Source of the DNA: Marinomonas spartinae
Lineage (GTDB): Bacteria > Pseudomonadota > Gammaproteobacteria > Pseudomonadales > Marinomonadaceae
Length of the DNA: 64,000 bases
Assembly: GCF_900089775.1 (NCBI RefSeq)
Contig: NZ_FLOB01000002.1
Span: forward strand, 248,001-312,000
Reading direction: 5' to 3'
The notes beneath the pieces were generated by a model. The model saw only the letters and a program-made list of their open reading frames with translations. It had not been told where the DNA came from and searched no databases. Made by a program: the position numbers and the translations under genes. This document shows positions 46,561 to 56,386 of the stretch, in pieces; the stretch's first letter is position 1, and the number at the start of each line of letters is the position of its first letter.

Positions 46561-47466
46561 ATGGCTCATGCGGTTACGTTAGAGGCATTACGGGTATTGG
46601 AGGCGATTGAGCAATTTGGCAGTTTTGCTGCCGCTGCGGATGCATTGTATAAAGTGCCGTCTGCCTTGACCTATACGATGAAAAAATTAGAAGAAGATTT
46701 AGGCGTTAGTTTGTTTGATCGCTCTCGCCAACGGGCGGTGCTTACCCCTGCTGGACGGCTTGTGCTTGATAAAGGGCGAACGATATTAGACGCCGCAGCG
46801 CGCTTGGAGGATTCGGTTAAGCAGTTAGAGTCTGGCTGGGAGCCAAAGCTGCGTATCGCTCGTGATACGGCGTTGCCAGAGTTGCCATTATTGACGGTAG
46901 TGGGGGCGTTTTTGGCGCAAAACCGTCCAGTGCAGATCAGTTTATCGGAAGAAGCCATTGCGGGGGCTTGGGATGCTTTGCAGGATGATAGGGTGGATTT
47001 GGTCGTCGGAGCATCGGGGGATTTGCCCAAAGGGCGCTTTCATACTCGCCCAATTGGCGAACTTGAGTTTGTCTTTACAGTGGCACCGACTCATCCGCTA
47101 GCGTTAACAGAAGGCCCCATTACTGCAGCTCAGCTGCGTGAACATCCGTCGATTGTGGTGGCGGATTCAACCAAGATTTTACCACAACGGGATTCTGGCC
47201 TGTTTGAAAGCCGCCAGGTGCTTCGAGTCGATAATATGATGAGTAAAGTTCAGGCCTTGTGTTTAGGGTTGGGCGTGGGATATTTGCCGAGGCACTTTGT
47301 CGATCATGAAGTGATGTCTGGACGGCTGGTTATCAGAGAGTGTGAACTACCAAGACAGAATCACATGAGTTATATCGCTTGGCGCAAAGATGACCCAGGC
47401 CGAGGATTAAGCTGGTTTATTGAGGCTTTAGCAGCACAAGATTGGCAGCTATTGAAGGTTGAATAG
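46561..47466 (+). CDS. LysR family transcriptional regulator
   Basis: A 301-residue LysR-type regulator. The N-terminal helix-turn-helix is EQFGSFAAAADALYKVPSAL, followed by the linker helix and a substrate-binding domain from about residue 90. ATG 46561 follows AAGGGGGTG; ATG 46543 would add six residues. It is divergent from the pirin gene, a common layout in which the regulator controls its neighbour (inference). Confidence 0.92.
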   Translation: MAHAVTLEALRVLEAIEQFGSFAAAADALYKVPSALTYTMKKLEEDLGVSLFDRSRQRAVLTPAGRLVLDKGRTILDAAARLEDSVKQLESGWEPKLRIARDTALPELPLLTVVGAFLAQNRPVQISLSEEAIAGAWDALQDDRVDLVVGASGDLPKGRFHTRPIGELEFVFTVAPTHPLALTEGPITAAQLREHPSIVVADSTKILPQRDSGLFESRQVLRVDNMMSKVQALCLGLGVGYLPRHFVDHEVMSGRLVIRECELPRQNHMSYIAWRKDDPGRGLSWFIEALAAQDWQLLKVE

Positions 47467-47525
47467 ACGCTAACGCATTATTTCTTGATGATAAAATGGT
47501 TGCTTAATGATAAGAAGGACGTGTC

Positions 47526-48479
47526 ATGTTGTCGTTGTCTGTTTCGATTGTTCCGATTTTTTTATTGCTGATGATAGGCGCATTGTGCCAGCGCTGGCGT
47601 TTTCCAGCAGACGGCTTTTGGAGTGGTGTCGATAAGCTGGCTTACTGGGTGCTATTTCCTGCTCTGCTATTCAGTAACACCTCGACAATGGATTTTTCGA
47701 ATCCTTTGCTATTTCGTTATGGGTTGATCTTATTGTTGGCTATGGCTGGGACGGCAGTGTTTGTCTTTGCTTGTGCTTTTATGCTTAAGGTGAAAGCGCC
47801 TGTCACCTCATCTATGCTGCAAGCTGGGGTACGCTTTAATACGTTTTTGACACTGGCATTGGCGTCCAGTTTGTATGGCGCGCAAGGTTTAACGCTGGCA
47901 GTGCTCGGAGCGTCTGTGTTGATTCCATCCATTAATGTGTTTGTGGTGGTGTCGATGGTGTTGCTGCATGGTAAATCAACGGCGTTACAACGAGGAAAAG
48001 CTGTGCCGTCCCTTTCCCAATTGGTGATTAATGCGTTAATACGTAATCCTCTGATTGTTTCTATCGTGCTAGGAGCGGGGCTGAATTTGGCTGGGCTAAC
48101 GCCCATACCGCTGGTCTCGGATACGGTGTCCATTTTAGCGAAGGCGGCGTTGCCAATGGTATTATTGGCGGTGGGCGCCAGTGTGCGTTTTGAGGTGATT
48201 CGTTCGGTAGGCATGACGTTTGTGTGGTCGGCTGTGGCACGTTTTGTGGTCTTTACCGGGTTGGTGGCTTTGTCATGTTGGTGGTTGGGTATAACCGGTG
48301 TGCCTGCCTTGGTGGCGATCTTGTTTGGTGTGGTGCCAACGGCGGCCTCTGGGTATGCTTTGGCGCGGCAGCTAGGTGGAGACAGTGAGCGCATGGCGGC
48401 GTTTATCACCTTACAAACGTTACTTTGTGTGGTGACCTTGCCAGTGAGTGTGTTATTGAGCCAGCACATCTTTGGTTAG
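47526..48479 (+). CDS. AEC family transporter
   Basis: A 317-residue inner-membrane protein of the auxin efflux carrier family, with about ten hydrophobic segments and the paired five-helix layout. The start is SVSIVPIFLLLMIGALC and the RNPLIVSIVLGAGLN segment opens the second half. The substrate is unknown. It is coded 59 bases after the LysR gene, so the two may be coregulated. Confidence 0.88.
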   Translation: MLSLSVSIVPIFLLLMIGALCQRWRFPADGFWSGVDKLAYWVLFPALLFSNTSTMDFSNPLLFRYGLILLLAMAGTAVFVFACAFMLKVKAPVTSSMLQAGVRFNTFLTLALASSLYGAQGLTLAVLGASVLIPSINVFVVVSMVLLHGKSTALQRGKAVPSLSQLVINALIRNPLIVSIVLGAGLNLAGLTPIPLVSDTVSILAKAALPMVLLAVGASVRFEVIRSVGMTFVWSAVARFVVFTGLVALSCWWLGITGVPALVAILFGVVPTAASGYALARQLGGDSERMAAFITLQTLLCVVTLPVSVLLSQHIFG

Positions 48480-48482
48480 TTG

Positions 48483-48513
48483 GTTAGGATGGCAGGGCAT
48501 TTGCCATCCTAAC
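48483..48513. terminator. hairpin between convergent AEC and yjfF genes
   Basis: Perfect 12-bp stem GTTAGGATGGCA / TGCCATCCTAAC with a 7-base loop. There is no long T-run, but the position just after the AEC stop fits termination. Confidence 0.65.
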
Positions 48514-48561
48514 GCTTACTTGCGACATAATATGTGAATATGTATCAGGTGTGATCCGTTG

Positions 48562-49533
48562 TTACGTGGCAGGACTGCGTTTTTTAGCCCAGAAAACAAT
48601 GGCTTTTTGCAGCAAGATAAAAAACAGCAAGAGGCCGCCAATGGCGAGCTTAGTCCACCAACTATTGAGGCTGCCATCAAAGGTAATAAGGGTTTGAATC
48701 ACACCTTGGATCATGGCTCCTAAAAAAGAGCCGAAGACATAACCGACTCCGCCTGTTAACAATGTGCCGCCGATGACAACCGCTGCAATGGCGTCTAATT
48801 CCACTCCTACGGCGGCTAAAGGGTAGGCGGAGCTAGTGTAGATGGCAAAAATCACCCCAGCCAGAGCGCTGTATAAACCACTTAAGGCATAGATTTTGAC
48901 GGTGGTTTTTTTGATGGGGACCCCCAGTAAGGCGGCCGACTGTTTGTCGCCGCCAATGGCATAGACGTTCATGCCAAAGCGTGTGCGACGAGCGATCAAA
49001 ATCCCTACAACTAAGAGCACCAACATCGCCATGGCAATAAAGGTTAAACCGCCACGCCCTGGCACACTAACATAGATGTCAGATAGGGCTGTGATAAAAG
49101 GGTGGTTAATTGGGACGGCATTTAAATTGATTAAATAGGCGAGCCCTCTAAAGAGAAACATACCCGCCAAGGTGACAATAAAGGGCTGAATCTCAAATAC
49201 AGAAATAATCATGCCCATGATGGCGCCAAAGGCGGTGCCGACAATCAGAGAGATGGCGATGGCAAGGATAGGATGAATGTGCAAGCTAGTGATCAGATAG
49301 GCCATTAACACACCGATGAAGGCGATCATGGATCCGACGGAAAGGTCGATCCCACCCGATAAAATGACAAACGTCATTCCCACTGCGGTGACGATTAAAA
49401 AAGCGTTGTCTGTTAATAGATTGGTGAAGACAAGGGTGTCGCGAAAGCCTTTGTATTCATACATGCCAAACCCATAAAGTAAGAGAAACACGGTGAGTGT
49501 GGCGAAAATAGGAAGATTACGCTCGTTGATCAT
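48562..49533 (-). CDS. yjfF: sugar ABC transporter permease (YjfF-like)
   Basis: A 323-residue permease of the RbsC/YjfF group, with about ten membrane segments and the conserved TFVILSGGIDLSVGSM loop and AIGGDKQSAALLGVPI region. In E. coli YtfQRT-YjfF imports galactofuranose. It is the last gene of the operon, overlapping ytfT by 4 bases. Confidence 0.9.
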   Translation of the reverse strand: MINERNLPIFATLTVFLLLYGFGMYEYKGFRDTLVFTNLLTDNAFLIVTAVGMTFVILSGGIDLSVGSMIAFIGVLMAYLITSLHIHPILAIAISLIVGTAFGAIMGMIISVFEIQPFIVTLAGMFLFRGLAYLINLNAVPINHPFITALSDIYVSVPGRGGLTFIAMAMLVLLVVGILIARRTRFGMNVYAIGGDKQSAALLGVPIKKTTVKIYALSGLYSALAGVIFAIYTSSAYPLAAVGVELDAIAAVVIGGTLLTGGVGYVFGSFLGAMIQGVIQTLITFDGSLNSWWTKLAIGGLLLFFILLQKAIVFWAKKRSPAT

Positions 49534-50651
49534 TGATCTGCTCTCCCATGATTCTGAGATGATGTACTGTTTTGTCCTTTTTTAGGGTTTTGCCGTCTTT
49601 TAGATTGGAAGCGTTTTGATAACCATTGCCTTGTGGTGGGGGATTGAATAAGCAACACCGCCAGAATGATGGTGGCTTTAACAACCAGATTGTATTGTAC
49701 AGGTAAACCGCTGGTTAAAATCGCGGTGGTAAGGGTTTGAATAATCAATACGCCAATAATGGTGAGCCCTAGGTAGATGCGTCCACCCGCGAGGGAGGCC
49801 CCCGCGAGCACGACGGCAAGAATGGCATCCAGTTCGAGCCACAGGCCAGCATTATTAGCATCCGCTCCGCGAATATCGGCTGCGATGATAATGCCACTTA
49901 AGGCGGCGCAAAAGCCGGAAAATATATAGGCAGATAGTACCAATAGGCGTGCTTCAATGCCGACTAATCGACTGGCTCTAACATTGGCCCCGACGGCTTC
50001 AATAAACAACCCCAGTGAGGTTTTACGCATCACGACTATGGTCAGTATGATCATACCAAGGGCGATCCACACTCGAATGGGAAAGGCTAAAAAGAATTCA
50101 TTACCAATGGCATTAAGCGCCGTTGAATGAAAGGTAACGATTTGCCCTTCGGTAATCATTTGGGCAATGCCTCGCCCAGCCACCATTAAAATAAGCGTGG
50201 CAACAATGGGTTGAATATTAAAGATCGATACCAACAGGCCGTTCCAGAGTCCGCAGACTAAGCCACTGCCCAGTGCGCAGGCAATGACGATCCAGACAGG
50301 CCAATCTGTGTTTACCGTGAGTACGGCGGTGACTGCACCGGAAATAGCGATGACGGCACCGACAGATAAATCGATGCCTCGTGTTCCAATAACGACTGCC
50401 ATGCCCAGAGCCACTAAGGCCGTTGGGGTGCCGCGATGGAGAATATCGATTAAGCTGCCATATAGATGACCGTTGACAAATTTAATCTCTAAAAAGCCGG
50501 GTGTGATCAGAGCGGTAACGCTAAGAATCAGCAACAGGGAGACAAAGGGGGCAAGGGTTTTAGGCTGCTTCTGCAGCCGTTTTAATAGGTGTTGTAATGC
50601 GTGATGTTTTTTCATATTGGTGGCTTTTATGGGAGGTCTAATGTCTATCAT
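49530..50651 (-). CDS. ytfT: sugar ABC transporter permease (YtfT-like)
   Basis: A 373-residue second permease with AVVIGTRGIDLSVGAVIAIS and EAVGANVRASRLVGIEARL. The tail after the last helix is long, basic and Gln/Ser-rich (about 25 residues). Start 50651 is favoured by GGA upstream; an ATG at 50615 is possible. Two different permeases in one operon are typical of the Ytf/Yjf system. Confidence 0.88.
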   Translation of the reverse strand: MIDIRPPIKATNMKKHHALQHLLKRLQKQPKTLAPFVSLLLILSVTALITPGFLEIKFVNGHLYGSLIDILHRGTPTALVALGMAVVIGTRGIDLSVGAVIAISGAVTAVLTVNTDWPVWIVIACALGSGLVCGLWNGLLVSIFNIQPIVATLILMVAGRGIAQMITEGQIVTFHSTALNAIGNEFFLAFPIRVWIALGMIILTIVVMRKTSLGLFIEAVGANVRASRLVGIEARLLVLSAYIFSGFCAALSGIIIAADIRGADANNAGLWLELDAILAVVLAGASLAGGRIYLGLTIIGVLIIQTLTTAILTSGLPVQYNLVVKATIILAVLLIQSPTTRQWLSKRFQSKRRQNPKKGQNSTSSQNHGRADQ

Positions 50652-50662
50652 AGCGTGTCCAT

Positions 50663-52237
50663 TTAGCTCGCAATGGTATGAAGGATAGCTTGTTCTGAGA
50701 CATTGCTACCGCGCAACTCAGCGACTTTGTGATGATCTTTCATAACCACCACACGGTGAGCAAACATGACTAACTCTTCGAGTTCGGATGAGGCCACTAA
50801 TAGGCCCATACCTTGTTCGCAAAGCTCTTGCATGATTTGGATAATTTCGTGATGCGCGCCAATATCAATGCCTCGGGTGGGTTCGTCTAGAATAAGCAGT
50901 TTTGGATGGGTAATCAGCCAACGCGCGAGAATGACTTTCTGTTGATTACCGCCACTTAATTCGCCCACGGGTTTGTCCATATCTGGGGTTTTTATGGCTA
51001 GGCGTTTGATCATATCGTCAACCAGTTTTTTCTGTTCAGACATGGCAATGGAGCGCCACCAGCCTTTGCTGGCTTGTAAGGCCAGAATCATGTTTTCACG
51101 TATGCTTAACTCGGCCACGATGCCGTCTAATTTACGATCTTCTGGGCAATAGCCCATTCCCGATTGAATCGTCTGACGCAGCGACTTTTGTATTAGTGAG
51201 GTGGGCTCAGCTGTTGGCTTTGCTGATGACTCTGGTTGGAGTGTAATGAGACCTTGATCTGGCTTTGTCGAGCCATAGGCCAGTTCGCATAACTCGGTTC
51301 GTCCCGAGCCCAGTAAGCCGGCCACACCGACAATCTCACCGGCATGTATGGTCAAATCAAGGGGATGTAGAAAACGTTGTTTTCCGACACATTGCATGGT
51401 CAGTAGTGTGTTTTGAGGCTTTCCAGTGGCTTGATGGTCGCTGGAGGTGGCAAGATCGTCTAACGATTTACCAACCATATGGCTGACAAGGTCGGAACGG
51501 CTTAATGAGGCGGTAGGAAAAGTTCCCACGCATTCGCCATTGCGTAATACCGTGATAACGTCAGTGATGTCATACACTTGGTCGAGAAAGTGGGTGACAA
51601 AAATAATGCCCATGCCTTGGTTTTTGAGTTGAGTCATCAAGCTAAAGAGCTGCTTGATTTCACTGGCATCAAGGCTGGCGGTCGGTTCGTCTAAAATCAG
51701 CAGTTTTGCCTCATTGCTTAGGGCCCTGGCAATGGCGATAAGTTGTTGTATGGCAATGGAGTAGCGGTCGAGTTGTCGGGATGGATCGATATTTTCCAGT
51801 CCCACTCTGGCCAATAGGGCTCTGGCGCGTGCATCGGCTTTTTTCCAGTTGATTAGGCCAAAGGATTTTTCCTGTTGCTGTAGGGTTAGGTTTTCAGTGA
51901 CCGACATACTGGGGATTAAATTGACTTCCTGATAGACAGTGCTTATGCCTAATTGCTGAGCATGGCCGCTATCACGGGCGTGGATGGCTCGGCCATCTAG
52001 CTTTATATCGCCCTCGTCTCTTGGGTGGACGCCTGTGAGGACTTTGATAAGGGTCGATTTCCCTGCGCCGTTTTCGCCGAGCAAAGCATGAATTTCTCCT
52101 TTATTCACTTGCAGGGAGACGGCGTTTAGTGCCTGCACACCTGTAAAGGATTTGGAGAGGGAACGAATTTCTAACAAGGCAGAGCGGTGATCGCTTGTCG
52201 TTCTTGAGTGGTCTTTTACATTGCTATGAGGTGCCAT
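50663..52237 (-). CDS. ytfR: sugar ABC transporter ATP-binding protein (YtfR-like)
   Basis: A 524-residue double ABC ATPase of the RbsA/YtfR type. The first domain has GENGAGKSTLIKVL, the RYSIAIQQLIAIARALS signature region and LLILDEPTASLD. The second has the altered Walker A GLLGSGRTELCEL, LSGGNQQKVILARWL and LLILDEPTRGID. An AGGAGCG ribosome site precedes ATG 52237. Confidence 0.92.
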   Translation of the reverse strand: MAPHSNVKDHSRTTSDHRSALLEIRSLSKSFTGVQALNAVSLQVNKGEIHALLGENGAGKSTLIKVLTGVHPRDEGDIKLDGRAIHARDSGHAQQLGISTVYQEVNLIPSMSVTENLTLQQQEKSFGLINWKKADARARALLARVGLENIDPSRQLDRYSIAIQQLIAIARALSNEAKLLILDEPTASLDASEIKQLFSLMTQLKNQGMGIIFVTHFLDQVYDITDVITVLRNGECVGTFPTASLSRSDLVSHMVGKSLDDLATSSDHQATGKPQNTLLTMQCVGKQRFLHPLDLTIHAGEIVGVAGLLGSGRTELCELAYGSTKPDQGLITLQPESSAKPTAEPTSLIQKSLRQTIQSGMGYCPEDRKLDGIVAELSIRENMILALQASKGWWRSIAMSEQKKLVDDMIKRLAIKTPDMDKPVGELSGGNQQKVILARWLITHPKLLILDEPTRGIDIGAHHEIIQIMQELCEQGMGLLVASSELEELVMFAHRVVVMKDHHKVAELRGSNVSEQAILHTIAS

Positions 52238-52339
52238 GGGTAAGCGCTCCTGTTAGGCCTACTTCATACGTCATTCACGCCTGTGAGCGCGCGTCATCCT
52301 AATGAGAAACAGGTGACGCACGCCCAAGGGGAAGCCACA

Positions 52340-53329
52340 TTATTTGCGTTTGTTATACTCTGCGGCGGCGGTATCAGGTAAGTACAGCGGGCCATTGGCT
52401 TTGATCCATTTAGGCACTGTTTTTCCTGCACGATAGGCAAGAATGGCATCAAAGGCAGGCGCCCCTAAATGTGGATTAAGCTCAATGGTGGCGTTACTTT
52501 CACCATCCATCATGGCTTTGAAAATATCTGGCACACCATCAATCGAGACGACAAGAATGTCTTTGCTAGGTTTGATTCCCGCTTCTTTCATGGCAAGAAT
52601 GGCACCTAAGGCCATGTCATCGTTATGGGAGAACAGGGCACAGATGTCTTTTTTAGGATTGCTTTCCGCTTTCAGGAAGCTTTCCATAACTTCTTTACCA
52701 CCCGCGCGTGTGAAATCTCCAGATTGAGAACGGATGATTTTCATATTTGGGAAATTGCTGATAACCGCATCAAAGCCTGCTTTGCGATCAATGGCCGCAG
52801 AAGAACCTACTGTGCCTTGCAATTCGACGATATTGCATTTGCCGTTGGTTTTCGCAGCTAACCAAGAAGCAGCAAGGGCGCCTTCTTCCCTAAAGTCGGA
52901 AGCAACTTTGGTGAGGTATAGGTCTGGGTTAGCATCCACGCCACGATCCACTAAGACTACGGGGATATGTGCTCGCTTTGCTTCTTTGAGCACTTGATCC
53001 CAGCCGGTTTCGACGACAGGGGCAAGCAAAATCCCATCAACTCCTTGAGCAATAAAAGAGCGCACCGCTTTGATTTGGTTTTCTTGCTTTTGTTGGGCGT
53101 CGGAGAATTTTAGATTGTAGCCACGGCGTTCCGCTTCGGCCTTGATGGATTCGGTTTCTGATGTACGCCAGCCGCTTTCGGAGCCGATTTGCGAAAAGCC
53201 AATGGTTAAGCTCTCTGCGCTGGCAGAGACAGAACACACAGGCAATGCGACACAGAGTACGGTCGTTAGGAGGTGTTGCTTGAGAGTGTCAAACCATGAC
53301 AAATGTTGACGTATTGAGCGATCGATCAT
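52340..53329 (-). CDS. ytfQ: sugar ABC transporter periplasmic binding protein (YtfQ-like)
   Basis: A 329-residue periplasmic binding protein with a signal peptide (basic start, hydrophobic LLTTVLCVALPVCSVSASA core, cleavage near residue 38). The type I sugar-binding fold follows (LTIGFSQIGSESGWRTSETE, GVDGILLAPVVETGW, LFSHNDDMALGAILAMKEAG). E. coli YtfQ binds galactofuranose; the ligand here is inferred from family resemblance. It is the first operon gene, about 100 bases before ytfR. Confidence 0.92.
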   Translation of the reverse strand: MIDRSIRQHLSWFDTLKQHLLTTVLCVALPVCSVSASAESLTIGFSQIGSESGWRTSETESIKAEAERRGYNLKFSDAQQKQENQIKAVRSFIAQGVDGILLAPVVETGWDQVLKEAKRAHIPVVLVDRGVDANPDLYLTKVASDFREEGALAASWLAAKTNGKCNIVELQGTVGSSAAIDRKAGFDAVISNFPNMKIIRSQSGDFTRAGGKEVMESFLKAESNPKKDICALFSHNDDMALGAILAMKEAGIKPSKDILVVSIDGVPDIFKAMMDGESNATIELNPHLGAPAFDAILAYRAGKTVPKWIKANGPLYLPDTAAAEYNKRK

Positions 53330-53499
53330 ACGAAATTCCTCTTATTTTTATTATTTTCCATGAGAGAGTTAGTGACTTACTAAGTTCTCTGACGTATTGA
53401 GGATAGAGTTCTCTATGAGGTGATTCAAATGCCAGTTGAGGGAATGAATATATCAATATTGGTATAACGAGAAGGGGGGAGAGTGTGTTTTGCAGAAGG

Positions 53500-53536
53500 T
53501 GACCTAAACCTCCCAAAGAGCAGGAGGTTTAGGTCA
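53500..53536. repeat. long perfect dyad upstream of ytfQ
   Basis: TGACCTAAACCTCC and its complement flank a 9-base loop (14-bp stem). No T-run follows on either strand, so it may be an operator or an RNA hairpin rather than a simple terminator. It lies 34 bases beyond the end of the oxidoreductase gene and about 170 bases before ytfQ. Confidence 0.65.
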
Positions 53537-53569
53537 GATGCTTAGGTTAGATATCAGCATTTTGCTCTA

Positions 53570-54610
53570 TCAGTGCTTGTGATGGTGGTGCTCATGATGG
53601 TGATGTTCCAAGTCTTCTTCGTAAAAATCCGGTTCTCCTGGATATTGAAGACCGATGTCTTGACGGACTTCGTCAAGGGTAGCGATCAGTTCTAGGGTGT
53701 CTTCCCAACGATGGTTTGGGCTTTCCAGTAGTTCTTCCATCAGGCAACGGTTAACTTCATCCACTTCGAATTGATAGCCAAGTCCTGGAAAATCAAACTC
53801 CACCGCGCGTTCTTGTCCTTCGTGATTGATCAAACGACAGGATTTTGCCATATACCAAGGGGAATCAATCTCGATGTAGCCTTTGGCTCCCGATAGGACC
53901 GCTCGGTTGGGGTTGCAAGAGATTAATGAGGCTTCCAAGGAGGCCAGTTGTCCACTGTTCCAGCCTAAGAGTAACTGCTCAAAAACATCCACATTGGTCT
54001 CACCAATAACGGCTTGGTTTTGGATAAAGTCGGGTTTGCCACACAACAATTGTGCTAAGAAGACAGGGTAAATACCAATGTCAAGCAAAGCGCCGCCGCC
54101 CATTTCTAGGTTCATTAAGCGATGCTCTGGATCGGTTGGTGCTAGAAAGTTGAAATTGGCTTGAACACTATGAAGCGTACCAATTTCCCCTTCTTCGACC
54201 CATTCAATCACTTGCTCTATGACGGGGTTAAAGCGTGTCCACATGGCTTCCATAACAAAGACTTCTTTTTCCGCAGCCAGTTCAAAGAGCTCCTGAGATT
54301 GTGCCTCGTTGATGGTGAAAGGTTTTTCACATAAAACAGACTTACCTGCCATAATGCAGGCTTTAGTCAGGTCAAAGTGCGACATGTGTGGCGTGGCGAT
54401 GTAGATCACGTCAACTTCATTGCTGTGGATCAAGGAGTAGTAATCGACAAATGCTAATTCAATGTCGAATTCTGCCGCAAAGTTGTCCGCTGAGGTTTTT
54501 TCCCGTGAGGCAACAGCACGCAGTTCACCGGATTTCGCATGGCAAAAGTCGCTTGCAAATAGGCGGGCTATGTTGCCTGTTCCAATGATTCCCCAGCGTA
54601 TCTGGTTCAT
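53570..54610 (-). CDS. Gfo/Idh/MocA family oxidoreductase with His-rich tail
   Basis: A 346-residue NAD(P)-dependent oxidoreductase of the Gfo/Idh/MocA family. The Rossmann motif is RWGIIGTGNIARLFASDF, followed by VIYIATPHMSH and the conserved GKSVLCEKPF. The middle GGGALLDIGIYPVFLAQLL belongs to the second domain. The substrate (sugar or trans-dihydrodiol type) is unknown. The last 11 residues contain nine His (HHHHEHHHHKH), a natural metal-binding tail. GGAGACACC precedes the start. Confidence 0.92.
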   Translation of the reverse strand: MNQIRWGIIGTGNIARLFASDFCHAKSGELRAVASREKTSADNFAAEFDIELAFVDYYSLIHSNEVDVIYIATPHMSHFDLTKACIMAGKSVLCEKPFTINEAQSQELFELAAEKEVFVMEAMWTRFNPVIEQVIEWVEEGEIGTLHSVQANFNFLAPTDPEHRLMNLEMGGGALLDIGIYPVFLAQLLCGKPDFIQNQAVIGETNVDVFEQLLLGWNSGQLASLEASLISCNPNRAVLSGAKGYIEIDSPWYMAKSCRLINHEGQERAVEFDFPGLGYQFEVDEVNRCLMEELLESPNHRWEDTLELIATLDEVRQDIGLQYPGEPDFYEEDLEHHHHEHHHHKH

Positions 54611-54686
54611 GGGTGTCTCCTTAATGTGAATGTCTGGTGAGCAGAGTCGTTTATATTAAAAATGGCTAGTCTGACGCTAATTGCTA

Positions 54687-55364
54687 TTATAGTCCACTGG
54701 CATTTTCGAGGCGCTCAATTCGCTCCAATAGGCTTAGGACTTGTTCTTCCAGGTCAGTGATTCGTTTGATAAGTGAAGGGGCTTGGTCACTTTGCTGGTG
54801 GCTGTGAGGCTCACCAAAGGTGGCGGTCACTGCCTTGTCTTGTTCATTATGCTCAGTGCAGAAGCATTCCCGATAACGTGACTCTCTTTTTCCAGGTTCC
54901 CTGGCCAGCTGCTCAACATAAGGGCCGCCCGTTTTTTCGTGAAGGCTTTGAAGCGCGCTTTCCACTTCGTCACGGCTTTGAAAGCCGTATAAGCGGCCAC
55001 TGCGTGAGCGTAATTCCCCAGGGGTTTGTGCGCCACGTACAAACAATAGACAGATAATCGCGGTTTCAGCAGGTGACAGTTGTAAGTCAGAAAATTCGGT
55101 ATTACAAAAGCGGTGTTGATATTTGCTAACACGACTATGGGAACCAGATATTTCTGTTACTAGGCCGCGATCCACCAATGCATCCAGAGCGTCTTGCACG
55201 TCTAATTCGCTGTACTGGGTGACAGGCTCACGGTTGGATTTTTGATTGCATGCGTTGATCAGGGCATTCAGGCTTAATGGGTATTGGTCTGGTGTGGTGA
55301 TTTCTTTTTCGATCAAACACCCAATAATACGCATTTCGATTTGGTTTATAGCGTGATAACTCAT
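54687..55364 (-). CDS. yceH: UPF0502 (YceH/DUF480) protein
   Basis: A 225-residue protein of tandem winged helices: MRIIGCLIEKEITTPDQYPL, NQKSNREPVTQYSE, LLFVRGAQTPGELRSRSGRL. A C-terminal coiled segment follows (about 190-220). The role is unknown. Start ATG 55364 has AGGGAA and matches the family; a longer frame into the next gene was rejected. Confidence 0.92.
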   Translation of the reverse strand: MSYHAINQIEMRIIGCLIEKEITTPDQYPLSLNALINACNQKSNREPVTQYSELDVQDALDALVDRGLVTEISGSHSRVSKYQHRFCNTEFSDLQLSPAETAIICLLFVRGAQTPGELRSRSGRLYGFQSRDEVESALQSLHEKTGGPYVEQLAREPGKRESRYRECFCTEHNEQDKAVTATFGEPHSHQQSDQAPSLIKRITDLEEQVLSLLERIERLENASGL

Positions 55365-55377
55365 AGTGTTCCCTATA

Positions 55378-56211
55378 CTATTTATCCCGTTTAATGGGGG
55401 GCTTGTTGTTGGATGTGGTATGGCCTGTTGCGACTGAAGAGGCAGCAAAGGGCATAACAATAAGGCTGATAAAAGAAGGCGGGGGAGAATAAGAGGGGCT
55501 GGGTAGGCCGATGCTTAGTTGTTCATCCCCGTTCAGAGCGCGAGTTGTATTACTGTGGAAACATCTGTCCCAAATGCTTAAGCAAAAGCCAAAATTGCTA
55601 TGGGCTTCTTGTGGAAGTCGCGAATGATGGATGCGGTGCATGTCTGGTGTGACGATGAGTGCGCGTACCCAAGGCTCAAACCTGTTGGGTAATCGGATAT
55701 TGGTGTGGTTAAACATGGCAAAACCATTAAGCAAAATATCAAATACTAAAACGGCAGCGAGGGGCACGCCTAATAGCCAAACTGCACAGGCTTTGATCAT
55801 CAACGACAGGATAATTTCAACTGGATGGAAACGAACGGCGGAGCTGACATCCAGTTCTGGATCGCTGTGATGAACTTTGTGAATACGCCACAACCAAGGA
55901 ATACGATGAAATAGTCTGTGCTGCCAATAAATAAGGGCGTCTAGAAACACTAAACTGAGAATAAAGATAAGCCAATAGGGAAGGTTGAGACTGTGTAGGA
56001 GTCCATTATTGCTATTGAGTAATGCAACAAGAGAAAGTAACAGTGGCTGTAAGAGTCTTACGCACAATGCATCGGTTAGCAATAGGGCTGCGTTGTGGCG
56101 CCAGCGTTGTGGTGCCCAGCGTAGTGGTTTACGCGGGCGTTGCCATTGCCAAGCCAGCAATATGCTAAGTAGCGTCAAGAAAATACCTATGCGTACGGTA
56201 AAATCGATCAT
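55378..56211 (-). CDS. sterol desaturase / fatty acid hydroxylase family protein
   Basis: A 277-residue membrane di-iron enzyme with several hydrophobic segments at the N-terminus and the family His clusters HRLFH, HKVHH and HRIHHSRLPQEAH. Such bacterial enzymes hydroxylate or desaturate lipids; the substrate is unknown. ATG 56211 is preferred to TTG 56214. yceH begins 14 bases downstream of its stop. Confidence 0.9.
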   Translation of the reverse strand: MIDFTVRIGIFLTLLSILLAWQWQRPRKPLRWAPQRWRHNAALLLTDALCVRLLQPLLLSLVALLNSNNGLLHSLNLPYWLIFILSLVFLDALIYWQHRLFHRIPWLWRIHKVHHSDPELDVSSAVRFHPVEIILSLMIKACAVWLLGVPLAAVLVFDILLNGFAMFNHTNIRLPNRFEPWVRALIVTPDMHRIHHSRLPQEAHSNFGFCLSIWDRCFHSNTTRALNGDEQLSIGLPSPSYSPPPSFISLIVMPFAASSVATGHTTSNNKPPIKRDK

Positions 56212-56386
56212 CAAGCGTGTCGCCTTTATGCGGACCTTTCTTTTGTCGTTATCTTGTCTTGTCAGTTGTTTCTATCTTAAACGCACCACTTCGTAATGGC
56301 ACGCTTTAATTGCGTTATGGTTGATCAGCCTCGAAAAAGATGATGGTCACTATTACGCTGTAGTGGGTCAGTTTATAGGTAGCAGG

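Noticed and set aside
47717-48469. 250-codon minus-strand frame opposite the AEC transporter.
   Set aside because: Shadow of the real gene; composition rich in Thr/Ala/Asn without motifs, while the plus frame has clear membrane segments.
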